Below, one piece after another: positions 1-6,758 of a DNA stretch of 7,823 nt (position 1 is its first letter; each line of letters starts with the position of its first letter). This DNA is from Clostridia bacterium (GTDB taxonomy: Bacteria > Bacillota_A > Clostridia > Oscillospirales > CAG-272): the NCBI GenBank assembly GCA_017652965.1, contig JAGBZZ010000286.1, positions 1 through 7,823 of the forward strand. Reading direction: 5' to 3'. The translations under genes and the position numbers were made by a program. Below the pieces are notes generated by a model. It saw only the letters and a program-made list of their open reading frames with translations, did not search any database and was not told the origin of the DNA.

Positions 1-49
1 GGGTCTGCACGTAATAGCGATTGATACGCCCCTCGATCCTCAGAATCAT
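1..49 (-). CDS. N-terminal fragment of the next operon gene, possibly HemZ-like
   Basis: Only 16 codons lie in the window, reading MILRIEGRINRYYVQT, and the gene continues past the left edge. The start is well supported: an AAGGAGG ribosome binding site lies six bases upstream, and the ATG overlaps the dtd stop as ATGA, so it is co-translated with dtd. The opening pattern (hydrophobic strand, then 'EG', then a Tyr-rich stretch) resembles the N-terminus of coproporphyrinogen dehydrogenase HemZ (a radical SAM protein), which in my recollection often lies near rel and dtd in Clostridia. Sixteen residues cannot establish this. It could equally be another protein of the rel-dtd neighbourhood. That a gene starts here is much surer than its name. 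Confidence 0.4.
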   Translation of the reverse strand, partial: MILRIEGRINRYYVQT

Positions 50-510
50 GCGCGGCCTCCTTTTTTGAGAAGCGCGGAATCCATCACGATCGTCACAGGG
101 CCATCCGCCGTCATGCTGATCTTCATATCGGCGCCGAACATCCCGGTTGCCACCTCGGAAAGGCGCTCACGCATCAAGGCGACAAAGCGGTCGTATAACG
201 GCTCGGCCACGGCGGGCGGTGCGGCCATCAGATAATCCGGGCGGTTCCCTTTGGCATAATTGGCCGCCAGGGTAAAGTTGGAAACGACCAGTGCCCCACC
301 GCCGATATCCTTGACCGACAAATTCATTTTGTCCGCTTCATCGGTAAAAATGCGCAATTTGGAGATTTTTTCGGCCAGAAGAAGAGCATCCTGCTCGCTG
401 TCCCCATCAAGGACACCAAGCAGGATAAAAAGGCCACAGCCGATCTGCCCGGTGGGAATCCCATCCGCCACCACAGAGGCATGCTCTACACGCTGTAATA
501 CTGCAATCAT
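46..510 (-). CDS. dtd: D-aminoacyl-tRNA deacylase (Dtd)
   Basis: Cytosolic homodimeric enzyme that hydrolyses D-amino acids (and glycine mischarged on tRNA-Ala) from tRNA, a chirality proofreading step. The 154 residues span the whole family. Visible landmarks are the N-terminal MIAVLQRVEHASV strand, the nucleophile region S77-N78-F79-T80-L81, the KGNRP segment near 87-91, the FGADM segment at 125-129, and the cis-Pro region A135-D136-G137-P138-V139-T140. From established knowledge the signatures are SQFTL and NxGPxT. Here Gln is replaced by Asn and Asn by Ala, while Thr80 and the Gly-Pro pair are kept, so activity is likely but the pocket is slightly altered. It starts 17 bases after the rel stop. 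The best Shine-Dalgarno is a weak, distant AGGAT at that stop, which suggests coupling to rel. Rel-Dtd adjacency is common in Bacillota. Identification is firm. Confidence 0.96.
   Translation of the reverse strand: MIAVLQRVEHASVVADGIPTGQIGCGLFILLGVLDGDSEQDALLLAEKISKLRIFTDEADKMNLSVKDIGGGALVVSNFTLAANYAKGNRPDYLMAAPPAVAEPLYDRFVALMRERLSEVATGMFGADMKISMTADGPVTIVMDSALLKKGGRA
56..62 (-). promoter_or_regulatory. Strong ribosome binding site of the left-edge gene
   Basis: Read on the minus strand this is AAGGAGG, six bases before the ATG at 49. It lies inside the last codons of dtd and fixes the start of the truncated gene. Confidence 0.75.
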
Positions 511-527
511 ATTTTTATACTTTTATC

Positions 528-2732
528 CTATCTGCCAACACCGCGCACCACGTCGAGAACACCGTCGATCTTACGGAGGCGGGAAATAATAGAACGGAAA
601 TGGCTGACGTTTTTACATCCGATGGAAAGGTTCATAACGCCCTTCCCTCCCGACGGCACGCCGGTATTGACCGACATAATGGTAACGCGCATCTCGGCCA
701 GCGCCACCGAAATATCGGCAAGAATGCCGATACGGTCAACGATAAAGACCTTTATAAGCGCTTCAAAAAGATCTTCATTGTCATGCGAAACGAACTCATC
801 CTCCCAGTGCGCCTCGACCCACCGCGCGCGCATGGCATCGTCCCGCATGCCGCGCACGGCATTCGGGCAATCGCATTTATGGATCGAGGTGCCAAGGCCG
901 CGGGTCACGAAGCCGATGACCTCGTCCCCCGGCAAAGGATTACAGCACTTGGCAAACTTAATAAGGCATCCGCGGGCACCGTCCACGATCACCCCGCTAT
1001 CCTTTTTGAAGCTTCGCGGCCGATCAGAAACGCGCAGGGCAGGCTTTTCCTCCTGGGTAGCGGGCGGGGGCAGGCGGCGGTCAAACTCCTCACGCAGCTT
1101 TCCCGCAATGTGCGAAACGGTCAACCCGCCAAAGCCGATGGTATTGTAAAAATCCTCGGTTCCTTGAATACCGACCCGCTCCGCGATCCGGGTGGCGATC
1201 GCCTCCATATCCTCCTCGGTGAAGGGACGGCCGTAGCGGCGAAGCTCACGCTCCAGCTCCTCACGTCCAAGGACGATATTTTCGGCACGTTTTTCCTTTT
1301 TGAACCACTGGCGGATCTTTCCCTTGGCGCTACTGGTCTTCACGATCTTCAGCCAGTCGCGGCTCGGCCCCTTAGTGGCGGAGGAAGTCAGGATCTCCAC
1401 GATATCGCCGTTCTGCGGGACACGGTCTATCGGAACGATGGAGCCGTTGATCTTGGCACCCGTCATCTTATTACCGACGGCAGAGTGGATCGCATAAGCG
1501 AAATCGATCACCGTAGCGCCGCGCGGCAGGGATATCACATCCCCACGCGGGGTAAAGACGAAGGTCTCATCGTGGAAGATATCGGTCTTGAAGGCGTGCA
1601 TGAAATCGTCCGGATCGCGCGAGGATTCGTCCGATTCGATCAGCTGAGAGATCCAACGAAGCTTCTCGTCGATCTCCTCACGGCTCTTTTCGCCGCTCTT
1701 ATACTTCCAGTGCGCGGCGATACCGTACTCGGCCACGTGATGCATCTCGGTCGTACGGATCTGTACCTCAAAGGGCACGCCGTCATGCCCCACCACCGTG
1801 GTATGCAAGGAACGGTAAAGATTGGCCTTAGGCGTTGAAATATAGTCCTTAAAGCGGCCGGGGACAGAGCGGAAAAGCTCATGCACAAGGCCGAGAACTG
1901 TGTAGCACTCAAGCTCGGTGCCCACGATGACACGCACGGCGTAAAAATCGTAGATGTCATCGAATTCGCGATTTTGCGTATAGATCTTCCGATAGAGGCT
2001 ATACACGCTTTTGACACGCCCCTCCATCGTGCAGGCGATGTGATTTTCGGTCAACTTTTCCACGATCTCGCGGCGCGCCCCCTCGATAAGGTCATGCGTT
2101 TTGCCGTAGCGCCGCTCGATCTCCCCAGAGATCTCGCCATAGCCGATGGGGTCAAGATAACGCAGGCTGATATCCTCCAGCTCCTGCTTGATGCGTTGCA
2201 TACCGAGGCGGTGTGCAAGCGGCGCATAGATATACATAGTCTCCAGCGAGATGGTGCGCCGTTTTTCATCCGACTTGGCATCCAGCGTACGCATATTGTG
2301 CAGGCGGTCGCACAGCTTGACAAAGATCACGCGGATGTCCTTGGACATGGCAAGCAGCATCTTGCGGATATTTTCAATATGCGCTTCCTCTTTGTCCTCA
2401 AGGCGCACGCTGATGATCTTGGTGACCCCCTCCACGATCAGGGCGACGTCATCCCCGAAGCGGCGACGAAGATCCTCATAGCAGGTCTTTGCACCGCAGT
2501 CCTCTAAGGTGTCATGCAAAAGCCCCGCGCAGATGGAATCGGTATCCAGCTCCAGCTCGGCAAGAATGGTAGCCACCGCAACAGGATGCGAAATGTACGG
2601 CTCTCCCGACTGGCGCATTTGCCCCTCGTGAAGCTCCTTGGCGTACAGGAATGCCTCTTTGATTTTCTCAATATCGTACTGCTTTTTTGTTCCATCAAGC
2701 TTTTGGAGAAGCCCGGAAATTTCTTCGTACAT
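528..2732 (-). CDS. rel: Bifunctional (p)ppGpp synthetase/hydrolase Rel
   Basis: Long Rel/SpoT homologue of 734 residues, the usual size. It makes ppGpp/pppGpp from ATP plus GDP/GTP at starved ribosomes and also degrades it. The HD hydrolase domain looks intact: H49, H73-D74, E77-D78, D142 and N146 of DRLHN. The synthetase domain has R239 and K241, D262 of YDFYAVRV, the G-loop motif RFKD at 293-296, and E322 in EVQIRT. RFKD rather than EXDD is the mark of bifunctional enzymes. The regulatory half has TGS at about 386-448 (H416 of AIHSAVG), a helical region, a zinc-finger/CC domain with C596-C597, H618, C620 and C622, and a C-terminal ACT domain from about 656. The start is supported by TGAGG five bases upstream, which overlaps the recJ stop. 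The gene is often called relA in Bacillota annotation. No catalytic residue is missing. Confidence 0.97.
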   Translation of the reverse strand: MYEEISGLLQKLDGTKKQYDIEKIKEAFLYAKELHEGQMRQSGEPYISHPVAVATILAELELDTDSICAGLLHDTLEDCGAKTCYEDLRRRFGDDVALIVEGVTKIISVRLEDKEEAHIENIRKMLLAMSKDIRVIFVKLCDRLHNMRTLDAKSDEKRRTISLETMYIYAPLAHRLGMQRIKQELEDISLRYLDPIGYGEISGEIERRYGKTHDLIEGARREIVEKLTENHIACTMEGRVKSVYSLYRKIYTQNREFDDIYDFYAVRVIVGTELECYTVLGLVHELFRSVPGRFKDYISTPKANLYRSLHTTVVGHDGVPFEVQIRTTEMHHVAEYGIAAHWKYKSGEKSREEIDEKLRWISQLIESDESSRDPDDFMHAFKTDIFHDETFVFTPRGDVISLPRGATVIDFAYAIHSAVGNKMTGAKINGSIVPIDRVPQNGDIVEILTSSATKGPSRDWLKIVKTSSAKGKIRQWFKKEKRAENIVLGREELERELRRYGRPFTEEDMEAIATRIAERVGIQGTEDFYNTIGFGGLTVSHIAGKLREEFDRRLPPPATQEEKPALRVSDRPRSFKKDSGVIVDGARGCLIKFAKCCNPLPGDEVIGFVTRGLGTSIHKCDCPNAVRGMRDDAMRARWVEAHWEDEFVSHDNEDLFEALIKVFIVDRIGILADISVALAEMRVTIMSVNTGVPSGGKGVMNLSIGCKNVSHFRSIISRLRKIDGVLDVVRGVGR

Positions 2733-2737
2733 ATAAA

Positions 2738-2742
2738 CCTCA
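2738..2742 (-). promoter_or_regulatory. rel ribosome binding site overlapping the recJ stop codon
   Basis: The minus strand reads TGAGG, where TGA is the recJ stop. It lies five bases before the rel ATG at 2732. The overlap implies that ribosomes finishing recJ expose or reload the rel start. Confidence 0.65.
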
Positions 2743-4923
2743 CGCCTGCTTCAGCTGGGTGCGAAGACGGCGCAGCAAATTAGATTTTTCAAGATCAGTC
2801 TTGGTCTGCGTGAATTGGAGATGGAAGCGATAGATCTCTTCCCCGATCTCTTCGATCCCCAAAAGGTTCATTTCCTGCAGGATGCGTATGATAAACTTCA
2901 GTTTCACGTAGCCGATATGGCCGGCATAGCCGGAAAGCTGAGAAAGAATGGCGCGATGGGTCAGCGTATCTGTGCCCGCCCGTACCGAACGGCGCACAAG
3001 GGTATAGACCGCCGCAAAATCATCGCGGCTCGGCAAAATATCCTCCTCGGCGGTAAAAAGCGCGCCGCCCCAAATCTCGCCAAAGCGTGCAAAGTCCCGA
3101 TCTCGCTCGGCCAGCTTCTCCTCCGAAAGGCGGATATCCCGCACAATCAGCTGTACACTTTTTCTGCCGTTCCACTCATTGATATCCAGGTTGAACATCA
3201 CATCCACGTAGTCACCAACGAAGAGGTCAAGGTCGGAAAGCGGCATAGAAAAGCACATAGCCGTGAAGGCGGCCTGGCCGCTACCAAGCAGAAGGCGGGT
3301 GTGCTTGCCCCCGCTGATTGCGGTGCATTCCAGCACCTGCACACCGGGCAATACAAAGGTAGGCACCGGGTTTTCCACTCCGTACGGCTCAAGGATCGCC
3401 AGCTCCTCACAGACATCCATAGTAAGATCCGAAGCACTCAGGGTGCAGTCCGCCTCCATTGTGGGGATCATCAGCTCCTCACACAGGTTGGCGCGGGCAT
3501 ATTCATTGATCTTTTCACAGAAGGCCGGCAGGTTGCCGCGCGTGACCGAAAGACCGGCAGCCAGCTCATGCCCGCCGAACTTCAGAAGGGTATCGGAGGC
3601 ATATACCAGTGCATCCACGAGGTTCAGCCCCTTGATGCTACGCCCCGAGCCCTTCCCGATATCGGCATCCATATGCGTGGTGGCGTCCCCGTCGAAGGAC
3701 ACCAGAATACACGGAAGCCCATAGCGGTCGGTAATACGGGAGGCCACGATCCCGATCACCCCGTGATGCCAGCCGTCGGCGGCCAGCACGATCACCGGAT
3801 CCTTCTCAAAATCGTGTTCCTTTTCAATCTTTTCGTACGCCTCAGCCATGATCGTATTTTCCTCGACCTGGCGGGCGCGGTTCGCCTCACAAAGCTCCTC
3901 GGCCAGTGCCTCGGCGCGGGCAGGATCCTCGGTCAGAAACAGCTCCACGGCCAGGGAGGCACTGCGGATTCGCCCTGCGGCATTCAGCCGCGGTGCGATC
4001 GTATAGCCGATAAAGCCGGAGGTGATCCCAAGCTTTTTGCTGCCCTTGCGTCTGTCCTCACTCTTGCCTGAGGTGCGCACGCTGTCGCAAAGCGCCGAAA
4101 AGCCGACGCGCGGCGTTTTCTCCAGAAGGCGAAGCCCCTCCTTGACGATCAGACGGTTCTCCCCGCGGATCGGCATGACGTCCGCGATCGTACCGATCGC
4201 GACGAGATCCGAATATTCGGCACATACGCGGCGCACGCATTCGGCACGGCTATCCCCGCTGACAGTCTCCTCATACGCAGTGATCAGCTTAAAGACCACG
4301 CCTACGCCGGCCAGCTCGCAAAACGGATAGCGGCTACCACTTCGGTGCGGGTTGATCACGGCCACGGCGGGCGGCAGCTCGGGCAGGCATTCGTGATGGT
4401 CGGTGACCACCACGTCAATACCCAGCGAAGCGGCATGCGCGATCTCGGAGATCGCCGTCACACCGGTGTCCACTGTTACGACGAGCCCAGTGCCTGCGGC
4501 CGAAAGAGAGTCAATCGCGCCGACAGAGACGCCGTATCCCTCCCCTGCACGGTTCGGGATATAGTAATCCACCACCGCACCCTTGGAGCGCAGGTAGAGA
4601 TAGAGCGTACAGACAGCCGTCACCCCGTCTACGTCATAGTCGCCGTAGATGGTGATCTTCTCCCCACGCTCGATCGCCGTGCGGATACGCGCCACGCCGT
4701 CACGCATCCCGTCCAAGAGGAAGGGATCGCAAAGCATCTCGCTTTCCAAAACGAGAAAGGAGCGCGCGGTCTCGGGCGTTTCATACCCGCGGGCATGGAG
4801 AAGCCTGGCAAGCACCCCCCCGATCCCAAGTGAGCGGGCGATCTCGGCGGCGGCCGGAGGCCCCCCGGGTACCCTCTCACGCAGGATCCATTTTTTCACT
4901 GTTTTTCCTGTTTTCTTTCGCAT
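2740..4923 (-). CDS. recJ: Single-stranded-DNA-specific exonuclease RecJ
   Basis: 5'-3' single-strand DNA exonuclease used in recombination and in base-excision and mismatch repair. It belongs to the DHH superfamily with a two-metal active site. The frame gives 727 residues from the first ATG. Motifs in order: I, DYDVDG at 95-100; II, D152 of TVDTG; III, DHH at 175-177; IV, D248 of TIADV; PRLNAAGR at 311-318; then the DHHA1 domain with GGH at 450-452. The OB fold follows (about 485-600), and a C-terminal extension typical of Bacillota RecJ (about 610-727). The OB fold and length distinguish it from the DHH phosphodiesterases NrnA and GdpP. A basic insert at about 283-297 precedes NAAGR. The coordinates use the first ATG, which has no Shine-Dalgarno. 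A GTG at 4899 (residue 9) has AGGA six bases upstream and gives the familiar KKWILRE opening, so it may be the true start. Confidence 0.96.
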   Translation of the reverse strand: MRKKTGKTVKKWILRERVPGGPPAAAEIARSLGIGGVLARLLHARGYETPETARSFLVLESEMLCDPFLLDGMRDGVARIRTAIERGEKITIYGDYDVDGVTAVCTLYLYLRSKGAVVDYYIPNRAGEGYGVSVGAIDSLSAAGTGLVVTVDTGVTAISEIAHAASLGIDVVVTDHHECLPELPPAVAVINPHRSGSRYPFCELAGVGVVFKLITAYEETVSGDSRAECVRRVCAEYSDLVAIGTIADVMPIRGENRLIVKEGLRLLEKTPRVGFSALCDSVRTSGKSEDRRKGSKKLGITSGFIGYTIAPRLNAAGRIRSASLAVELFLTEDPARAEALAEELCEANRARQVEENTIMAEAYEKIEKEHDFEKDPVIVLAADGWHHGVIGIVASRITDRYGLPCILVSFDGDATTHMDADIGKGSGRSIKGLNLVDALVYASDTLLKFGGHELAAGLSVTRGNLPAFCEKINEYARANLCEELMIPTMEADCTLSASDLTMDVCEELAILEPYGVENPVPTFVLPGVQVLECTAISGGKHTRLLLGSGQAAFTAMCFSMPLSDLDLFVGDYVDVMFNLDINEWNGRKSVQLIVRDIRLSEEKLAERDRDFARFGEIWGGALFTAEEDILPSRDDFAAVYTLVRRSVRAGTDTLTHRAILSQLSGYAGHIGYVKLKFIIRILQEMNLLGIEEIGEEIYRFHLQFTQTKTDLEKSNLLRRLRTQLKQA
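4906..4909 (-). promoter_or_regulatory. Candidate recJ ribosome binding site for an internal GTG start
   Basis: The minus strand reads AGGA, six bases before a GTG at 4899-4897. The upstream ATG at 4923 is preceded by AATGGTAACATATAA, with no Shine-Dalgarno match. This site therefore favours a RecJ shortened by eight residues. Confidence 0.5.
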
Positions 4924-4939
4924 TTATATGTTACCATTT

Positions 4940-4955
4940 GCGGTCTTACGACCGC
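4940..4955 (-). other. Perfect 6-bp hairpin with a GUAA loop in the recJ leader
   Basis: On the minus strand the RNA would read GCGGUC-GUAA-GACCGC: a fully paired six-base stem closed by a GNRA-class tetraloop. It lies between the dehydrogenase stop and recJ. The bases after it (AAAUGGUAAC) contain no U tract, so it is not a standard intrinsic terminator in either direction. It could stabilise or process the mRNA, or slow ribosome access to the recJ start. Its function is unknown. Confidence 0.5.
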
Positions 4956-4965
4956 CTTCCGTATG

Positions 4966-4977
4966 TAATACGTATTA
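4966..4977. other. 12-bp perfect palindrome at the end of the dehydrogenase gene
   Basis: TAATACGTATTA is a perfect dyad overlapping the TAA stop at 4977-4975. It could be a small protein-binding site or chance in an AT-rich gap. There are no recognisable promoter boxes with correct spacing around it. Confidence 0.35.
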
Positions 4978-6576
4978 AAGGATCGGGCGATAACGGCCGA
5001 TCAGTGCCAAGGCGGTACGCAGGCCGTCCAGCGCGGCCGAGGTAATACCACCGGCATATCCCGCCCCCTCACCGGCAGGATAGATGTTGTCAAACCCCAG
5101 GGCCACGCGCTCCTCACTTCTGAGAATGCGGATAGGCGCCGAGGTACGGGTCTCTGCCCCCGTGAGGACCGCATCGGGTGCCGAAAAACCGGTAAGGCGG
5201 CGCTCAAAGGCCAGGATCCCTCGGGAAAGCGATGCCGTCACAAAGGACGGAAGATACTCACCGGGCGTAGAAAGACGCACGCTTCCTGCCGCCCCCTCCA
5301 TATAAGTCGGGCAAATGCGGGAGGGCTCTGTCCCCCGTTTGCCGTTCAGAAAATCCCCAACCGTGGTGATCGGCGCGGCATAGCTGCCGCCACCCGCGAA
5401 AAAAGCGGCACGCTCGATCCTTCTTTGAAATTCGATCGCGCCAAGGGGAGTATTTCCGTAATCCTCACGGAATATCGATACGGCAAGCGCCGCATTGGAA
5501 TTCTTTCCTGCACGGGCATGGTCGCTCATCCCGTTGACCACAACACCGCCCTCCTCGCCTGCGGCAGCCACCACCGTGCCACCGGGGCACATGCAGAAGG
5601 TATAAACGCCACGGCTATCGGTATCAGCGGAAAGCTGATAAGAAGCACGCCCAAGATCGGGGTGCCCCGCAAAATCACCGTACAGCGCACGGTCAATATC
5701 GGCGGCCGCATGCTCAATGCGCAAGCCGACGGAAAAGGGCTTTGGCTCAATGACAAAGCGATCCGAAAGCAGGGATTCGTAGGTATCGCGCGAGGAATGC
5801 CCGATGGCCAGAACAAGCGCCCCGCACGGCATCTCCCCGCGGCTTGTCAATACCGCGCGTACAACGCCGTTTTCATGGATGGGACGGATAAAGCGGGTGT
5901 GATACAGGACCCGCCCTCCCTTGGCCTCGATATGCGAAAGCATGGCAGAAACGGTATCCATCAGCCGATCCGTCCCGATATGCGGCCGTGCCTCGGTAAG
6001 GATATCCTGAGGAGCGCCAAACTCCACAAAACGCGAAAGGACGTAAGCCATGAACGGGTCATTGACACGCGTCACAAGCTTTCCGTCCGAAAAGGTGCCG
6101 GCACCTCCGGCGCCAAACTGTATATTGGTCTCGGGATCCAGAATGCGATATTGGCAAAAGGAACGGTATGCCGCCGCGCGCTCGGCAACGTCGCCACCGC
6201 GCTCAAGAACCAGGGGGGTATAGCCGGCCTCAGCCAGAAGGAGAGCGGCAAAAAGCCCCGCAGGCCCCGTCCCCACCACTACGGGAGGGGCAGAAAGGCG
6301 TGCGTCCCCACAGGCAGGCATCGGCATTTTCTCGGCAAGGCGCGCACACCCGAGGGCCACCAGCCGCTCCTCCTCTTCAGAAGAGAAGGAGGCCGTGACC
6401 GCTACGGTGTATACAAGGCGCACATCCTGCCGCTTACGGGCATCGACCGAGCGGCGATATACCGAAAGCACCGCATCCGAAGGAAGCTTGACGTGCAAGC
6501 GGCGGCGCGCCGCGGCCAACACCGCCTCACGCGGGGTGCCGGGCACAAAAGAAAGCCCGGAAAGCAGAAGGGTCAT
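4975..6576 (-). CDS. FAD-dependent dehydrogenase, COG2509 type
   Basis: Predicted cytosolic flavoprotein of 533 residues. The FAD Rossmann loop is VVVGTGPAGLFAALLLAEAG at about 99-118, with E125 of VLERG in place to bind the ribose. NIQFGAGGAGTFSDGKL follows at 151-167, then CMCPGG at 328-333, and a C-terminal flavin-contacting stretch with YPAGEGAGYAGGI at about 499-511. The N-terminal 90 residues form the small alpha/beta domain of this family, with RRSVDARK at 41-48. The family is annotated as an uncharacterised NAD(FAD)-utilising dehydrogenase and its substrate is unknown. The start overlaps the stop of the upstream 61-codon gene as ATGA and has no clear Shine-Dalgarno, so translation probably depends on reinitiation. 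In my recollection this family is often encoded near cdaA/ybbR in Clostridia, but no mechanistic link is established. The family call is firm; the reaction is not. Confidence 0.93.
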   Translation of the reverse strand: MTLLLSGLSFVPGTPREAVLAAARRRLHVKLPSDAVLSVYRRSVDARKRQDVRLVYTVAVTASFSSEEEERLVALGCARLAEKMPMPACGDARLSAPPVVVGTGPAGLFAALLLAEAGYTPLVLERGGDVAERAAAYRSFCQYRILDPETNIQFGAGGAGTFSDGKLVTRVNDPFMAYVLSRFVEFGAPQDILTEARPHIGTDRLMDTVSAMLSHIEAKGGRVLYHTRFIRPIHENGVVRAVLTSRGEMPCGALVLAIGHSSRDTYESLLSDRFVIEPKPFSVGLRIEHAAADIDRALYGDFAGHPDLGRASYQLSADTDSRGVYTFCMCPGGTVVAAAGEEGGVVVNGMSDHARAGKNSNAALAVSIFREDYGNTPLGAIEFQRRIERAAFFAGGGSYAAPITTVGDFLNGKRGTEPSRICPTYMEGAAGSVRLSTPGEYLPSFVTASLSRGILAFERRLTGFSAPDAVLTGAETRTSAPIRILRSEERVALGFDNIYPAGEGAGYAGGITSAALDGLRTALALIGRYRPIL

Positions 6577-6758
6577 ATTGCCGTCACCGAAGACACGACA
6601 ACCGCCGAAAGCGTCTCACGCAGAGAATAAGGATCCTCTACGTACATCGTGACGCAAAAGATCAGCGTCGCCAAAGCCACACACGCCAAAAAGAGCCACG
6701 GATTAAAGCGGCGGAAAAAGCGGCGGATCAGAAACAAGGCTCTGCTTCTCTTTTTCAT
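6573..6758 (-). CDS. Small single-pass membrane protein in the CdaR (YbbR) position
   Basis: 61 residues. The first 20 are strongly basic (KKRSR, RRFFRRF), then comes one hydrophobic helix at about 20-40 (from WLFLACVALA to the MYV end), then a short tail beginning YVEDPYSLRETLS. The positive-inside rule places the N-terminus in the cytoplasm and about 20 residues outside. Evidence that it is real: an AAGGAGG ribosome binding site ten bases upstream, a start overlapping the cdaA stop as ATGA, and a stop overlapping the next start as ATGA, where the next gene has no Shine-Dalgarno of its own. It sits where CdaR, the membrane partner of CdaA, normally lies. The anchor plus a 'V-x-DP...T-S' tail recalls the beginning of CdaR proteins, but every extracytoplasmic YbbR repeat is missing. 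It may be a CdaR reduced to its anchor or an unrelated small protein. The function is not known. Confidence 0.72.
   Translation of the reverse strand: MKKRSRALFLIRRFFRRFNPWLFLACVALATLIFCVTMYVEDPYSLRETLSAVVVSSVTAI

Noticed and set aside
600..1838. 412-residue open frame on the plus strand opposite rel
   Set aside because: It lies wholly antisense to rel, has no recognisable motifs, and its composition (rich in Arg, His, Gly) is what GC-rich third positions of the opposite gene produce.
2815..4071. 418-residue open frame on the plus strand opposite recJ
   Set aside because: Antisense to the conserved DHHA1, OB and C-terminal parts of recJ; no domain and no convincing ribosome binding site. 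Treated as a codon-bias shadow.
4815..4821. Seven-base C run (G run on the coding strand) in recJ, considered as a phase-variation or frameshift site
   Set aside because: The recJ frame is intact across it and encodes an ordinary Ile-Gly-Gly-Val stretch. A single seven-base run in GC-rich DNA is not enough evidence.
2740..4923. The DHH-DHHA1 protein considered as a c-di-AMP phosphodiesterase partner for CdaA
   Set aside because: It is a full-length RecJ with OB fold and C-terminal extension, and lacks the PAS/GGDEF part of GdpP and the short form of NrnA/DhhP.
4906..4945. Possible recJ promoter with a TATAAA -10 near 4925
   Set aside because: The matching -35 region is poor (about three of six positions) and the initiation point would fall at or after the first ATG. 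Too weak to annotate.
5425..6630. 401-residue open frame on the plus strand opposite the dehydrogenase
   Set aside because: Same explanation: it is fully covered by an intact COG2509 gene and shows no protein features.
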